Shown piece by piece: positions 26,292-34,596 of a DNA stretch of 64,000 bases. A program made the position numbers and the translations under genes. This stretch comes from Halalkalicoccus paucihalophilus (GTDB lineage: Archaea > Halobacteriota > Halobacteria > Halobacteriales > Halalkalicoccaceae), in contig NZ_LTAZ01000004.1 in the NCBI RefSeq assembly GCF_001593955.1, positions 1-64,000 of the forward strand, written 5' to 3'. How positions within the stretch are numbered: position 1 is the first letter of the stretch; each line of letters opens with the position of its first letter. The notes under the pieces were generated by a model. That model was not told the origin of the DNA, searched no databases, and worked only from the letters and a program-made list of their open reading frames with translations.

Positions 26292-27101
26292 TCAGCGGTC
26301 GCCGAACCGTTCGGGCCACGATTCGAGCGCCCCCGCGGCGGCGGCGGTCGTCGAACCCGTGTGTAGGATCTGATAGCCGTCGTCGATTTTCTCGGCGACG
26401 TCATCCTCGCCGAAGCCCAGCCCGCCGATCGCGACATCCGAGTCGCGGGCGGCCGACACGACCGTCCCGACGGCCTCCTCGACCTCGGGGTGATCTGGTT
26501 CGCCCGGATGGCCCATCGCCACCGCCAGATCCAGCGGGCCGAGGAAGACGAACCCCAGTTCGGGGACCGAAAGGATCTCCTCGATTTCCTCGACGGCCGC
26601 CGGCTCCTCGACCGTGACGCCGATCATCGTCTCGCGGTCCTCGACTTCGACGTAGTCCCTCGTTCGGCCCCACCGGCTCGCCCGCGGGTTCGCGAAGCCC
26701 CGCTTTCCGGGCGCGCCGTCGTACGAAAAGCGCGCGGCCTCGACAGCCCGACGGACCTCCTCGGCGGATTCGACGTGTGAGACGAACAGGTTCCTGACGC
26801 CGGTATCGAGCGCCTTGCGGATCGTCGCCGGGTCCGGTGAGGGAACCCGAATGAGGAGTTCGGTTCCCGCAAGTTCCGCGGCCCGGAGCAGACCCGCGAG
26901 CGCGTCGGCGTCGCGGGGTGAGGGCCCGGCGTGTTCGAGGTCGTGCCAGACGAAGTCGAAGCCCAACTCGCCGTAGACCTCGACCATTTCGGGGCTGTAG
27001 AGGTCGTCGAGCACCCCCAGCGCGACACCGCCGTCCTCGACGGTGGCGCGGAGGGAGTTCCGTCGCACGCGGTCGTCGCCGGCGTCGGAATCGGGTGTCA
27101 T
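26292..27101 (-). CDS. HpcH/HpaI-family aldolase
   Basis: Members split or form 2-keto-3-deoxy acids with pyruvate in a metal-dependent class II reaction. The 269-residue protein has GVALGVLDDLYSPEMVEVYG, DFVWHDLEHAGPSPRDADAL, LLIRVPSPDPATIRKALD (substrate Arg), an ETMIGVTVEEPAAVEEIEEI stretch with metal-ligand Glu, FVFLGPLDLAVAMGHPGEP with metal-ligand Asp, and AIGGLGF. This fits 2,4-dihydroxyhept-2-ene-1,7-dioate or 2-keto-3-deoxy-sugar-acid aldolases. Which sugar or aromatic acid it serves cannot be told. It is convergent with the alpha/beta hydrolase and divergent from dim2. Confidence 0.82.
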   Translation of the reverse strand: MTPDSDAGDDRVRRNSLRATVEDGGVALGVLDDLYSPEMVEVYGELGFDFVWHDLEHAGPSPRDADALAGLLRAAELAGTELLIRVPSPDPATIRKALDTGVRNLFVSHVESAEEVRRAVEAARFSYDGAPGKRGFANPRASRWGRTRDYVEVEDRETMIGVTVEEPAAVEEIEEILSVPELGFVFLGPLDLAVAMGHPGEPDHPEVEEAVGTVVSAARDSDVAIGGLGFGEDDVAEKIDDGYQILHTGSTTAAAAGALESWPERFGDR

Positions 27102-27244
27102 GGTTCGTTCCCACTACGCGTAGCGGTCGCATAAGTACGAGGGCGGTTCGCATCCCGTGGGCGTCCCGCCTTCGACGGGCCGATAGAGCCGGATCCGTCG
27201 AGCGATGGCCGAACGCTTAACCTAACCGAGCCAGTAGATCGGAT

Positions 27245-27805
27245 ATGAACCACGTGAAGATTCCGCAGGACCGCGTCGGCGCGCTGATCGGTGCGGGCGG
27301 TGAGACGCTGCGAGAGATCGAATCGCGTGCGGAGGTGCGCCTCGACGTCGACTCGGAGAACGGGGCGGTGCAGGTCGAAACCGTCGGCGACCCCGTGACT
27401 GGACTCAAGGGCCCGGAGATCGTCCGAGCGATCGGGCGCGGATTCGCCCCCGAGGACGCCATGGAACTGCTCGAGGACGACGTGATGCTGTTCGACCTGA
27501 TCGACATCGACGCCGCCGCCCGCAACAAGAAGGACCTCCAGCGAAAGAAGGGCCGGCTCATCGGCGAGGGCGGGCGAACCCGCCAGATCATGGAGGAGCT
27601 CTCGGGAGCGAACGTCGTCATCTACGGGTCGACGATGGGTGTCATCGGGCGGCCCGAACAGGTCTCTATGGTCCGCGAAGCGGCGGAGATGCTCCTAGAG
27701 GGGGCCCCTCACGGCGCGGCTTACTCCTTCCTCGAACGCAAACACAACGAGCAGAAACGCGACGACCTGAGCTACCACCGCTTCTCCGGCGGGGAGTCGG
27801 CGTAG
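27245..27805 (+). CDS. KH-domain ribosome assembly protein (Dim2/Pno1-like)
   Basis: Archaeal Dim2/Pno1 homologues bind 16S rRNA near its 3' end and support small-subunit maturation. The 186-residue protein has two KH domains. The first is VKIPQDRVGALIGAGGETLREIE (variant GxxG as GAGG, about 15-18). The second, about residues 95-155, contains KKGRLIGEGGRTRQIMEELS with the GEGG loop and ANVVIYGSTMGVIGRPEQV. The start at 27245 precedes the first strand. It lies near rio1 and aif1A and just upstream of the thermosome gene. Confidence 0.92.
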   Translation: MNHVKIPQDRVGALIGAGGETLREIESRAEVRLDVDSENGAVQVETVGDPVTGLKGPEIVRAIGRGFAPEDAMELLEDDVMLFDLIDIDAAARNKKDLQRKKGRLIGEGGRTRQIMEELSGANVVIYGSTMGVIGRPEQVSMVREAAEMLLEGAPHGAAYSFLERKHNEQKRDDLSYHRFSGGESA

Positions 27806-27861
27806 TATATAAACATCCGTGCGATAACCTGTCACGACGTGGGAAGACAGCAGTTCCCACG
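27806..27861 (+). promoter_or_regulatory. Upstream TATA box and 8-bp hairpin
   Basis: TATATAAA begins right after the dim2 stop codon (27806-27813). About 28 nt further on is a perfect hairpin CGTGGGAA-N8-TTCCCACG (27838-27861). A transcript from this box would start almost exactly at the base of the hairpin and run into the thermosome gene with a leader of about 83 nt. Confidence 0.5.
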
Positions 27862-27880
27862 CCTGCGACGACCGGTTCCG

Positions 27881-27900
27881 GTGCTTTTATATAGAAGCAC
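27881..27900 (+). promoter_or_regulatory. Thermosome core promoter inside an inverted repeat
   Basis: GTGCTT (27881-27886) and AAGCAC (27895-27900) flank TTATATAG, so the TATA box is centred in a 6-bp inverted repeat about 31 nt before the ATG. A repressor of a heat-shock gene could bind here and block TBP; that is an inference from position. Confidence 0.6.
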
Positions 27901-27920
27901 AAACAATCCTTCTCCTGACC

Positions 27921-29609
27921 ATGGCTCAGCAGATGGGTAACCAGCCCCTTATCGTACTCTCGGACGACAGCCAGCGCACGTCCGGACGGGACGCACAGTC
28001 GATGAACATCACGGCCGGGAAGGCCGTCGCCGAGTCCGTACGAACCACGCTCGGCCCGAAAGGGATGGACAAGATGCTCGTCGACTCCTCGGGTGGGGTC
28101 GTCGTCACGAACGACGGCGTCACGATCCTGAAGGAAATGGACATCGAGCACCCCGCCGCGAACATGATCGTCGAGGTCGCCCAGACCCAAGAGGAGGAGG
28201 TCGCGGACGGCACCACCTCGGCAGTCGTCGTCGCGGGTGAGCTCCTGAAGCAGGCCGAGGAACTCCTCGATCAGGACATCCACGCGACCACGCTCGCACA
28301 GGGGTACCGACAGGCCGCAGAGAAGGCAAAGGAGGTCCTCGACGAGATCGCGATCGACGTCGACGCCGAGGACACCGACGTCCTGACCCAGATCGCCGCG
28401 ACCGCGATGACCGGCAAGGGCGCCGAGAACGCCCGCGACGTGCTCGCGGAACTCGTCGTCGACGCCGTTCAGGCTGTGGCCGACGAGGACGGCATCGACA
28501 CCGAGAACGTCAAAGTCGAGAAGGTCGTCGGCGGCGCGACCGCCGAGTCCGAGCTCATCGAGGGTGTCATCGTGGACAAGGAGCGCGTCCACGACAACAT
28601 GCCCTACTTCGCCGAGGACGCGAACGTCGCGCTGCTCGACGGCGCACTCGAAGTCAAGGAAACCGAGATCGACGCCGAAGTCAACGTCACCGATCCCGAC
28701 CAGCTCCAGCAGTTCCTCGACCAGGAGGAGTCCCAGCTCGAGGAGATGGTCCAGCAGATCAAGGACGTCGGCGCGGACGTCGTCTTCGTCGGCAGCGGCA
28801 TCGACGACATGGCCCAGCACTTCCTCGCACAGGAGGGCATCATCGCAGTCCGGCGCGCGAAGGACTCGGACCTCTCGCGACTCGCCCGCGCGACCGGTGG
28901 GAGCGTCGTCTCCAGCGTCGACGACCTCGACGAGGACGACCTCGGCTTCGCCGGCTCCGTGGCACAGAAGGACATCGGCGGCGACCAGCGCATCTTCGTC
29001 GAGGACGTCGAGGAGGCCAAATCGGTCACGCTGATCCTGCGCGGCGGCACCGAGCACGTCGTCGACGAGGTCGAGCGCGCCATCGACGATTCGATGGGCG
29101 TCGTTCGCGTCACCCTCGAGGACGGCAAGGTCCTGCCCGGCGGCGGCGCACCCGAGATCGAACTCGCGCTCGCGCTGCGTGACTTCGCCGACTCGGTCGG
29201 CGGGCGCGAACAGCTCGCCGTCGAGGCCTTCGCGGACGCACTCGAGGTCAACCCCCGCACCCTCGCGGAGAACGCGGGTCTCGATTCGATCGACTCGCTG
29301 GTCGAACTGCGCAGCCAGCACGACGGCGGCGCGACCGCCGCGGGGCTGGACGCCTACACCGGTGACGTCATCGACATGGAAGCCGAAGGCGTCGTCGAGC
29401 CCCTCCGAGTCAAGACGCAGGCCATCGAGAGCGCAACCGAAGCGGCCGTGATGATCCTGCGTATCGACGACGTCATCGCCGCGGGCGACCTCTCCGGCGG
29501 GCAGGTCGACGGCGACGACGGCGGCGACGACGAGATGCCCCCGGGCGGCGGCGGAATGGGCGGCATGGGCGGTATGGGTGGAATGGGCGGCATGGGCGGC
29601 GCGATGTGA
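27921..29609 (+). CDS. thsA: Thermosome subunit (group II chaperonin)
   Basis: The thermosome is the archaeal ATP-driven folding chamber. The 562-residue subunit has [26 protein letters not shown] (residues about 29-54, in parts), [19 protein letters not shown], the [19 protein letters not shown] nucleotide site, [20 protein letters not shown] and a late [18 protein letters not shown] motif. The C-terminus is a run of GGMGGMGG repeats typical of haloarchaeal thermosomes, which project into the chamber. Acidic residues are abundant. Expression from a strong TATA box within an inverted repeat fits heat-responsive control. Haloarchaea usually carry two or three such genes. Confidence 0.96.
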   Translation: MAQQMGNQPLIVLSDDSQRTSGRDAQSMNITAGKAVAESVRTTLGPKGMDKMLVDSSGGVVVTNDGVTILKEMDIEHPAANMIVEVAQTQEEEVADGTTSAVVVAGELLKQAEELLDQDIHATTLAQGYRQAAEKAKEVLDEIAIDVDAEDTDVLTQIAATAMTGKGAENARDVLAELVVDAVQAVADEDGIDTENVKVEKVVGGATAESELIEGVIVDKERVHDNMPYFAEDANVALLDGALEVKETEIDAEVNVTDPDQLQQFLDQEESQLEEMVQQIKDVGADVVFVGSGIDDMAQHFLAQEGIIAVRRAKDSDLSRLARATGGSVVSSVDDLDEDDLGFAGSVAQKDIGGDQRIFVEDVEEAKSVTLILRGGTEHVVDEVERAIDDSMGVVRVTLEDGKVLPGGGAPEIELALALRDFADSVGGREQLAVEAFADALEVNPRTLAENAGLDSIDSLVELRSQHDGGATAAGLDAYTGDVIDMEAEGVVEPLRVKTQAIESATEAAVMILRIDDVIAAGDLSGGQVDGDDGGDDEMPPGGGGMGGMGGMGGMGGMGGAM

Positions 29610-29680
29610 AATAGGTCACACGTCCGTACCATCGACCAACCACCCGACCGACGAATCGACTTCTTCCCGTTTCCGATCGA

Positions 29681-29830
29681 TCAGCGGCGCGGCTCGTCGC
29701 TCAGAAACAGGCTGTCCTCGTTCTCGTTGAAATAGACGTCGAGCGCCCGCAGTACGCCGACGTAGATCGCGCTGGTGAGGAACACGAACACGATCAGACT
29801 CCAGAAGACCCAGAAGATCACTTCAACCAT
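29681..29830 (-). CDS. Small membrane peptide, 49 aa
   Basis: The peptide starts MVEVIFWVFWSLIVFVFLTS, a single strongly hydrophobic helix, followed by an acidic cytoplasmic-type tail YFNENEDSLFLSDEPRR. The ATG at 29828-29830 follows an AT-rich stretch on its strand (TTGTCAGTGTTATATTAATA). Function unknown. It is convergent with the thermosome gene and sits in the short spacer of 285 bp before the next membrane gene. Confidence 0.65.
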   Translation of the reverse strand: MVEVIFWVFWSLIVFVFLTSAIYVGVLRALDVYFNENEDSLFLSDEPRR

Positions 29831-29893
29831 ATATTAACATAACACTGACAAAATATTTTGTTCTGGCCGGCTCGTGGAGCCGAATCGAAGTGA

Positions 29894-30190
29894 TCAGTCG
29901 CGCCCGAACAGCGAGGCGGCGATCGACAACCCACCGAGTACCAGTAACGCGACCGGGAATCCCGGCACGGCGACGTGGGTCGAACACTCGTTGAAGCCGC
30001 GGTCGGGCGTATAGCGGAGGTCGGTACCGTCGAAACCGTAGATCACCGGCCCGCCCGGCGGTTCGCCGACCGCGGCGACCTCGGTACAGCCCGACAGGGG
30101 AAGCGGCGGCGATAGAGCGACAATTGCCAGCAGTCCCACGCATGCGAACAGGAGCGCGGAGATCCCCGCCTGGAACGCCAGTCCTCTCAT
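29894..30190 (-). CDS. Small membrane protein with two external cysteines, 98 aa
   Basis: The protein has an N-terminal helix (MRGLAFQAGISALLFACVGL LAIVAL) and a C-terminal helix (VALLVLGGLSIAASL). In between is a loop of about 50 residues with two Cys (LSGCTEV and NECSTH), which could form a disulfide outside the cell. The loop also has GEPPGGPVIYGFDGTDLRY. Function unknown. It follows lrp on the same strand by 76 nt. Confidence 0.65.
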   Translation of the reverse strand: MRGLAFQAGISALLFACVGLLAIVALSPPLPLSGCTEVAAVGEPPGGPVIYGFDGTDLRYTPDRGFNECSTHVAVPGFPVALLVLGGLSIAASLFGRD

Positions 30191-30266
30191 GATTCGGGCG
30201 AAGGGACCGGACGGACATGTAGGTAGGGGCCGGTTGCGAAACGCAACGTTTCAGCAGAAATAGGAC

Positions 30267-30725
30267 CTACTCCTCGAGTTCGAGCGGGAACTGGCGGTTC
30301 TCGATGGGGGCGTTCAGCACGACGCTGGTGTTCGATTCGCGGATGTCGGGGTCCACGAGCAGGGACTTGATCCCGTCGTTCATGGCGTCGGTGTCCTCGA
30401 ACTTCGCGACGGCGATGATGTCGTGGTCGCCGGTGACCTCGTAGACGCTGATCATTCGGTCCGACTCCCTGAGGCGTTCGGTCACGTCCGGCAGGGCGTT
30501 CCCTTCGACCTTGAGCTGGAGGATCGCGGTGACGTCGTAGCCCAAGAGACCGTAGTCGAGCTTCGGGGTGTAGCCGGTGATCGCACCCTCCTCTTCGAGG
30601 TCCGAGAGGTGATTGGAGATGGTCGTCACGGACACGTCCAGTTCCTCGGCGAGACTGCGCAGACTCGCACGACCGTCGTCCAGCAGCGCGTTCACCAACT
30701 TCGAGTCGAGATTTTCGTACGTCAT
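30267..30725 (-). CDS. lrp: Lrp/AsnC family transcriptional regulator
   Basis: The 152-residue protein has an N-terminal winged helix ([20 protein letters not shown] followed by [22 protein letters not shown]) and a C-terminal RAM ligand-sensing domain ([19 protein letters not shown], then [20 protein letters not shown]). It is divergent from glutamine synthetase across a 126-bp spacer, a conserved haloarchaeal pair in which Lrp is thought to control glnA and itself. The ATG at 30723-30725 is preferred; a GTG directly before it is also possible. A TATA-like TAAACTTC lies about 30 nt upstream. Confidence 0.93.
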   Translation of the reverse strand: MTYENLDSKLVNALLDDGRASLRSLAEELDVSVTTISNHLSDLEEEGAITGYTPKLDYGLLGYDVTAILQLKVEGNALPDVTERLRESDRMISVYEVTGDHDIIAVAKFEDTDAMNDGIKSLLVDPDIRESNTSVVLNAPIENRQFPLELEE

Positions 30726-30851
30726 CACTTCTACCCATCCACTGCATCCATTAGAAGTTTACGAATATCCAGTTCTATTTGGGAAACGGAATACTTGCGC
30801 AGAGCGATAGTATTTTGGTGGCAACTGTGTTCAGAGAGAGTGTCGAGAACA
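30726..30851. promoter_or_regulatory. Divergent lrp/glnA control region
   Basis: This 126-bp spacer holds a TATA-like CGTAAACTTC for lrp on the minus strand (about 30 nt from its ATG) and ATAGTATTTT for glnA on the plus strand (30808-30817, about 40 nt before the glnA ATG). Between them is AT-rich sequence. Lrp binding sites are expected here but I cannot define one with confidence. Confidence 0.5.
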
Positions 30852-32198
30852 ATGGCAAACGGAAACATTACATCTGAGGAACAATCGGTCCTGCAGCGTA
30901 TCGACGAGGAGAACGTCAACTTCCTCCGCCTGCAGTTCACCGACATCACCGGCACGGTCAAGAACGTCGCCATCCCCGCGAGTCAGGCCGAGAAGGCCTT
31001 CGACGAGGGGATCTGGTTCGACGGGAGTTCGATAGAAGGGTTCGTCCGCATCCAGGAGTCGGACATGCGCCTCGAACCCGACCCGTCGACGTTCGAGGTC
31101 CTCCCGTGGAGATCCGACGGCGACGTCGCGAGCGCGCGCCTGATCTGTGACGTCGTCAACACCGACGGCACGCGCTTTGCGGGCGGCCCGCGACAGGTCC
31201 TCAAGAGCGTTCTGGAGACGGCCGACGAGATGGGCTATACGGTCAGCATCGGCCCCGAGCCCGAGTTCTTCCTCTTCAAGACCGACGAGGAGGGCAACGC
31301 GACGACCGTCCCCCACGACACGGGCGGCTACTTCGACCTCGCGCCGCGTGACCTCGCGAGCGACGTCCGCCGGGACATCATCTTCGCGCTGGAAGACATG
31401 GGATTCGAGATCGAGGCCTCCCACCACGAGGTCGCCGAGGGCCAACACGAGATCAACTTCAAGTACGAGGACGCGCTCGAGGCGGCGGACAACATCGCAA
31501 CCTTCCGGTCGGTGGTCCGTGCGGTCGCCGCACAGAACGACCTGCACGCTACCTTCATGCCCAAGCCGATCGCCGAGATCAACGGCTCGGGGATGCACAC
31601 CCACATCAGCCTCTTCGACGAGGACGGCAACGCCTTCGCCGACGACGGCGACGAGTTCAACCTCTCCGAACTCGCCTACAAGTTCATGGGCGGCATCCTG
31701 AACCACGCCGAAGCGTTTGCCGCCGTCACCAACCCGACGATCAACTCCTATAAGCGCCTCGTCCCCGGCTACGAGGCCCCCGTCTACATCGCGTGGTCGG
31801 ACGTCAACCGCTCCGCGCTCATCCGGGTTCCCGACGCCGCGGGCGCGAGTTCGCGCTTCGAGGTCCGCAACCCCGACCCGTCGTGTAACCCCTATCTCGC
31901 GCTCGCGGCGATCATCGGCGCGGGCCTGCACGGCATCGAGACCGACGCGGATCCCGGTTCACCCGTGCGCGAGGACATCTACGAGTTCGACGACGCCAAA
32001 CGCGAGGAGTACGGCATCACGACGCTGCCGCCGGACCTCGAGCGCGCGGTCGACGCCCTCGAGGCCGACGAGGTGGTTACCGACGCGCTTGGCGAGCACG
32101 TCACCGAGAAGTTCATCCAGGCGAAACGTGCCGACTACGCCGATTATCGGACTCACGTCAGCAGCTGGGAGACCGAGAAGTACCTCGAGAAGTTCTGA
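30852..32198 (+). CDS. glnA: Glutamine synthetase, type I
   Basis: GlnA joins ammonia to glutamate with ATP, the main route of ammonium assimilation. The 448-residue protein has the GSI landmarks [20 protein letters not shown], the PEPEFFLF metal site, [40 protein letters not shown] (ATP/Mn site), [20 protein letters not shown] and the [15 protein letters not shown] loop. The adenylylation-site tyrosine of proteobacterial enzymes is not evident, fitting the GSI-alpha type with feedback control. Start at 30852: [20 protein letters not shown]. It is adjacent to lrp, which probably regulates it. Confidence 0.96.
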   Translation: MANGNITSEEQSVLQRIDEENVNFLRLQFTDITGTVKNVAIPASQAEKAFDEGIWFDGSSIEGFVRIQESDMRLEPDPSTFEVLPWRSDGDVASARLICDVVNTDGTRFAGGPRQVLKSVLETADEMGYTVSIGPEPEFFLFKTDEEGNATTVPHDTGGYFDLAPRDLASDVRRDIIFALEDMGFEIEASHHEVAEGQHEINFKYEDALEAADNIATFRSVVRAVAAQNDLHATFMPKPIAEINGSGMHTHISLFDEDGNAFADDGDEFNLSELAYKFMGGILNHAEAFAAVTNPTINSYKRLVPGYEAPVYIAWSDVNRSALIRVPDAAGASSRFEVRNPDPSCNPYLALAAIIGAGLHGIETDADPGSPVREDIYEFDDAKREEYGITTLPPDLERAVDALEADEVVTDALGEHVTEKFIQAKRADYADYRTHVSSWETEKYLEKF

Positions 32199-32305
32199 GG
32201 TGGTCTCCAAAGCGGTTTCGATCCGAATCGAGTGCGCATCAGCGCGATCGTTTTTTGAGCGCGTTTCGGCGTCTTACCGTCCCCCCGATCCGACCGACGG
32301 GGAGA

Positions 32306-32668
32306 TCAGGCGAGCAGTTCGACGAGCGCCCACGCTAGCCCGATAGCGATTCCGGCACCGAGCAGGTTCCCTCCGGCGTTGCCGATCGCCTGACCGGGCT
32401 CGCCCGTCTCCCAGAGACGGACGGTCTCGAAGGAGAACGACGAAAACGTCGTGAACGACCCGCAGAGGCCGGTCCCGAACAGCAGGAGGAGCGTCGTGTC
32501 CGCACCGAGAAACGTGACGAATCCGAGGGCGAAACTCCCGAGGACGTTCACCGTAAACGTTCCCGTGGGATACCCCTTGACGTCGACGAGCGCGCTGACG
32601 TACTGTCGGAGCAACGCGCCGATCGCACCGCCGGTACCGACGACGTGGGCGGGGTCGAACTCGATCAC
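32306..32668 (-). CDS. crcB2: Fluoride channel protein CrcB/Fluc, second subunit
   Basis: Fluc proteins export fluoride as dual-topology dimers. With the GTG at 32666-32668 this protein has 120 residues and four hydrophobic helices. It carries the family motifs GGAIGALLRQYVS, PTGTFTVNVLGSFALGF (central Asn and the pore motif) and GLCGSFTTFSSFSFE (Phe/Ser/Thr track). The GTG start overlaps the TGA of the upstream crcB in the sequence GTGA, which fixes the start and shows tight translational coupling. Two dissimilar subunits encoded side by side suggest a heterodimer. The fluoride riboswitch upstream of the pair is the probable control. Confidence 0.92.
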   Translation of the reverse strand: MIEFDPAHVVGTGGAIGALLRQYVSALVDVKGYPTGTFTVNVLGSFALGFVTFLGADTTLLLLFGTGLCGSFTTFSSFSFETVRLWETGEPGQAIGNAGGNLLGAGIAIGLAWALVELLA

Positions 32669-33060
32669 GCCGACCACCGCCGGTCGGTCGAGCGCGCGAG
32701 CCAGCGCCCGAGGAGCACGCCCGAAAAGCCGAGCGCGTAGTTCGCGAGGACGTTCAGCACCAGCCACGTCGGTGCTGACTGGGCCGACTGGAGGGCGAAG
32801 GTGCTGTAGGTCGTAAACGACGAGATGAACCCGGTCGAGACGACTGCCCGGGTTTCGGGGGCCAAGACGCCCGCGTACAGCGCTTCGTACAGGACGAACC
32901 CGAGCGCGAAGCTCCCGAGGACGTTGACCGCGAGCGTGCCGTACAGACCCGGCAGGAGGGTATCGGCGAGATACCGGAGGTTCGAGCCGGCGAACCCGCC
33001 GATGGCGATCAGCGCCAGCGATTCGAGTCGAACGAGCGGATGGTGGGTCGTCTCTGACAT
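32665..33060 (-). CDS. crcB1: Fluoride channel protein CrcB/Fluc, first subunit
   Basis: The 131-residue protein has four hydrophobic helices and Fluc motifs: AIGGFAGSNLRYLAD, TLAVNVLGSFALGFVLYE and STGFISSFTTYSTFALQ. The short loop before it is polar. It is the first gene after the fluoride riboswitch-like element and its stop overlaps the start of the second crcB by 4 bases. The ATG at 33058-33060 (MSETTHHPLVRLESLALIAI) is preferred to upstream codons, because the riboswitch occupies the preceding sequence. The pair probably forms the active heterodimeric channel, which lowers cytoplasmic fluoride. Confidence 0.92.
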   Translation of the reverse strand: MSETTHHPLVRLESLALIAIGGFAGSNLRYLADTLLPGLYGTLAVNVLGSFALGFVLYEALYAGVLAPETRAVVSTGFISSFTTYSTFALQSAQSAPTWLVLNVLANYALGFSGVLLGRWLARSTDRRWSA

Positions 33061-33074
33061 GGCTCTCGATGAAA

Positions 33075-33126
33075 AGGAGTCATCAGCCGAGGATGGCGGT
33101 TGGGGCGGGCGGACTCCATCGCCCGG
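33075..33126 (-). promoter_or_regulatory. Fluoride riboswitch (crcB motif)
   Basis: Read on the minus strand, the sequence begins GGGCGATGGAGTCCGCCC (33124-33107) and ends GGCTGATGACTCCT (33088-33075). These are the two conserved blocks of the fluoride aptamer. GGGCG can pair with CGCCC as the pseudoknot, and GGAGTC with GACTCC as the long-range helix, with a small hairpin between. It lies 15 nt before the crcB ATG. Sequence, pairing and gene context all agree. Confidence 0.9.
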
Positions 33127-33212
33127 ACCCACGACGTGGGGGGTCGAGAGTGCGTTCTCGCGGTGAGGCCATGACGATTCCGGTTCAGCGACGGGGCAGT
33201 CTGTCGGGACCG

Positions 33213-34544
33213 TCAGTTCCCGCGCCAGTTACGGATCGCGTCGTTGATACGACCGGGGAACCCGAGGACTCCCAAACCAGTGCCGACCGTGACCATCACG
33301 ACGTACAGGCCGAGCGTCGAGAGCCAGAGGACGAGCATCGCGGCGATGGCCCACCCGCCGGTGAGGAAGAAGAACGCCCCGAGCGTCATGACCGTCCCGT
33401 ACAACAGGACGAGATACGGCCCCCAGCCGGTGGCGTGACCGCGCCGAATCCGCTTTCTGACGTACTTCTTCAGGTCCGATTCGACGTCCTCCTTCCCGAC
33501 GGTTCGGTCCTCGATATCGGCCCGAAAGGTATCGAGGTCGGTCCTGAGCGATCGGACCTCGTCCTGCAGGCCGACGACGTCGGGTGCGGGTCCGCGTTTT
33601 CCGGTCCCGGCCTCGTCGTGGGCCGTCCGGGTCGATTCGGTGGCCTCGTCGGTCTCGGCACCGATATCCGGACCCGGTTCGCGCGGGGAATCGGTCACTG
33701 CACGCGTGCCCTTCCCGTCGGCCGCCGTGGTCGTTTCGGTGGTCTCTTCGCCTGCGCCGTCCGTATCGTTGTCGCGATTCATGAGTACTGAGTTGAGTAC
33801 GGCACCGAGGATGATCAGAACGCCGCCGATATAGAGCCACGTCAGCAAGAGCAAGATTCCGCCGATCACGCCGTAGGCCTCGTACTGGCCGGCGTTCGAG
33901 GCGTACAACCCGAACACCGAGTGCAGGGCCGCCCACCCCGCGCCCGCGAGGACGGCCCCCGGGATCGCATCGCGGACGGTCATCCCGTCGAGATCGGGCA
34001 TGAAGTAGTACATCGGGAGGAAGACGACAGAGAGCGCGATCAGCGCGAACAAGGGGGTCACATAGCCGATGAAGGGGATCGCCGGAAGGATCGCGTAGAC
34101 GGTCCCGAGGACGAGCATGCCCACGACCGCCAGCAGGATCGAGAGGAAGACGATCAGGGCGTTCGCGATCTGGGCGACGATCGACTTATCGAGCCCGGAG
34201 TCGTAGACGATCGAGAAGGCCGTATCGAGGCCTCTGAACAGTTTCAGCGCGCTCCACAGCAGGACGACCGAGCTAGCGATCGTCGCCCCACCGCGGCCGG
34301 CTTCACCGGTGATCGCCCCCTCGATCGCCTCCTGGCCGGCCGGCGCGAGGAACTCGCTCGTCCGATCGAGGATCTGGTTTGCGAGCGCCTGGCCGCCGAC
34401 CGCGCTCACGGCGACGAAGGTGAACAGCAACAGCGGAATGAGGGAGACAAAGGCGTAGTACGCGATGCTCGCCGCGAGAAACGTGGCCTCGTTCTCCTGC
34501 ACCTCCTCGACGACGTCGCGGCCGATCCCGACGGCGTTCGTCAT
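33213..34544 (-). CDS. YihY/BrkB family inner membrane protein with extended tail
   Basis: The protein (443 aa) has the YihY/BrkB core of about six transmembrane helices. It starts with EEVQENEATFLAASIAYYAF, continues with ALKLFRGLDTAFSIVYDSG and LPDLDGMTVRDAIPGAVLAG, and ends this part with LLLLTWLYIGGVLIILGAVLN. A hydrophilic linker of about 90 residues rich in Thr, Glu and Asp follows, then two more hydrophobic helices near the C-terminus (YLVLLYGTVMTLGAFFFLTG and AAMLVLWLSTLGLYVVMVTV). The function of the family is unsettled. The tail is longer than in bacterial YihY. I chose the ATG at 34542-34544. Confidence 0.85.
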   Translation of the reverse strand: MTNAVGIGRDVVEEVQENEATFLAASIAYYAFVSLIPLLLFTFVAVSAVGGQALANQILDRTSEFLAPAGQEAIEGAITGEAGRGGATIASSVVLLWSALKLFRGLDTAFSIVYDSGLDKSIVAQIANALIVFLSILLAVVGMLVLGTVYAILPAIPFIGYVTPLFALIALSVVFLPMYYFMPDLDGMTVRDAIPGAVLAGAGWAALHSVFGLYASNAGQYEAYGVIGGILLLLTWLYIGGVLIILGAVLNSVLMNRDNDTDGAGEETTETTTAADGKGTRAVTDSPREPGPDIGAETDEATESTRTAHDEAGTGKRGPAPDVVGLQDEVRSLRTDLDTFRADIEDRTVGKEDVESDLKKYVRKRIRRGHATGWGPYLVLLYGTVMTLGAFFFLTGGWAIAAMLVLWLSTLGLYVVMVTVGTGLGVLGFPGRINDAIRNWRGN

Positions 34545-34596
34545 GCGGCGATTCACACCGGGATTGGGTCGGGCAGATACAAATACTCGGGGGATG

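Noticed and set aside
29510..29606. GGC/ATG-rich repeats at the end of the thermosome gene as a DNA repeat element
   Set aside because: They encode the known GGM-rich C-terminal tail of group II chaperonins.
33069..33791. Plus-strand frame covering the riboswitch and the BrkB-type gene
   Set aside because: It is an antisense shadow of the membrane protein gene with no domain. The riboswitch lies on the opposite strand.
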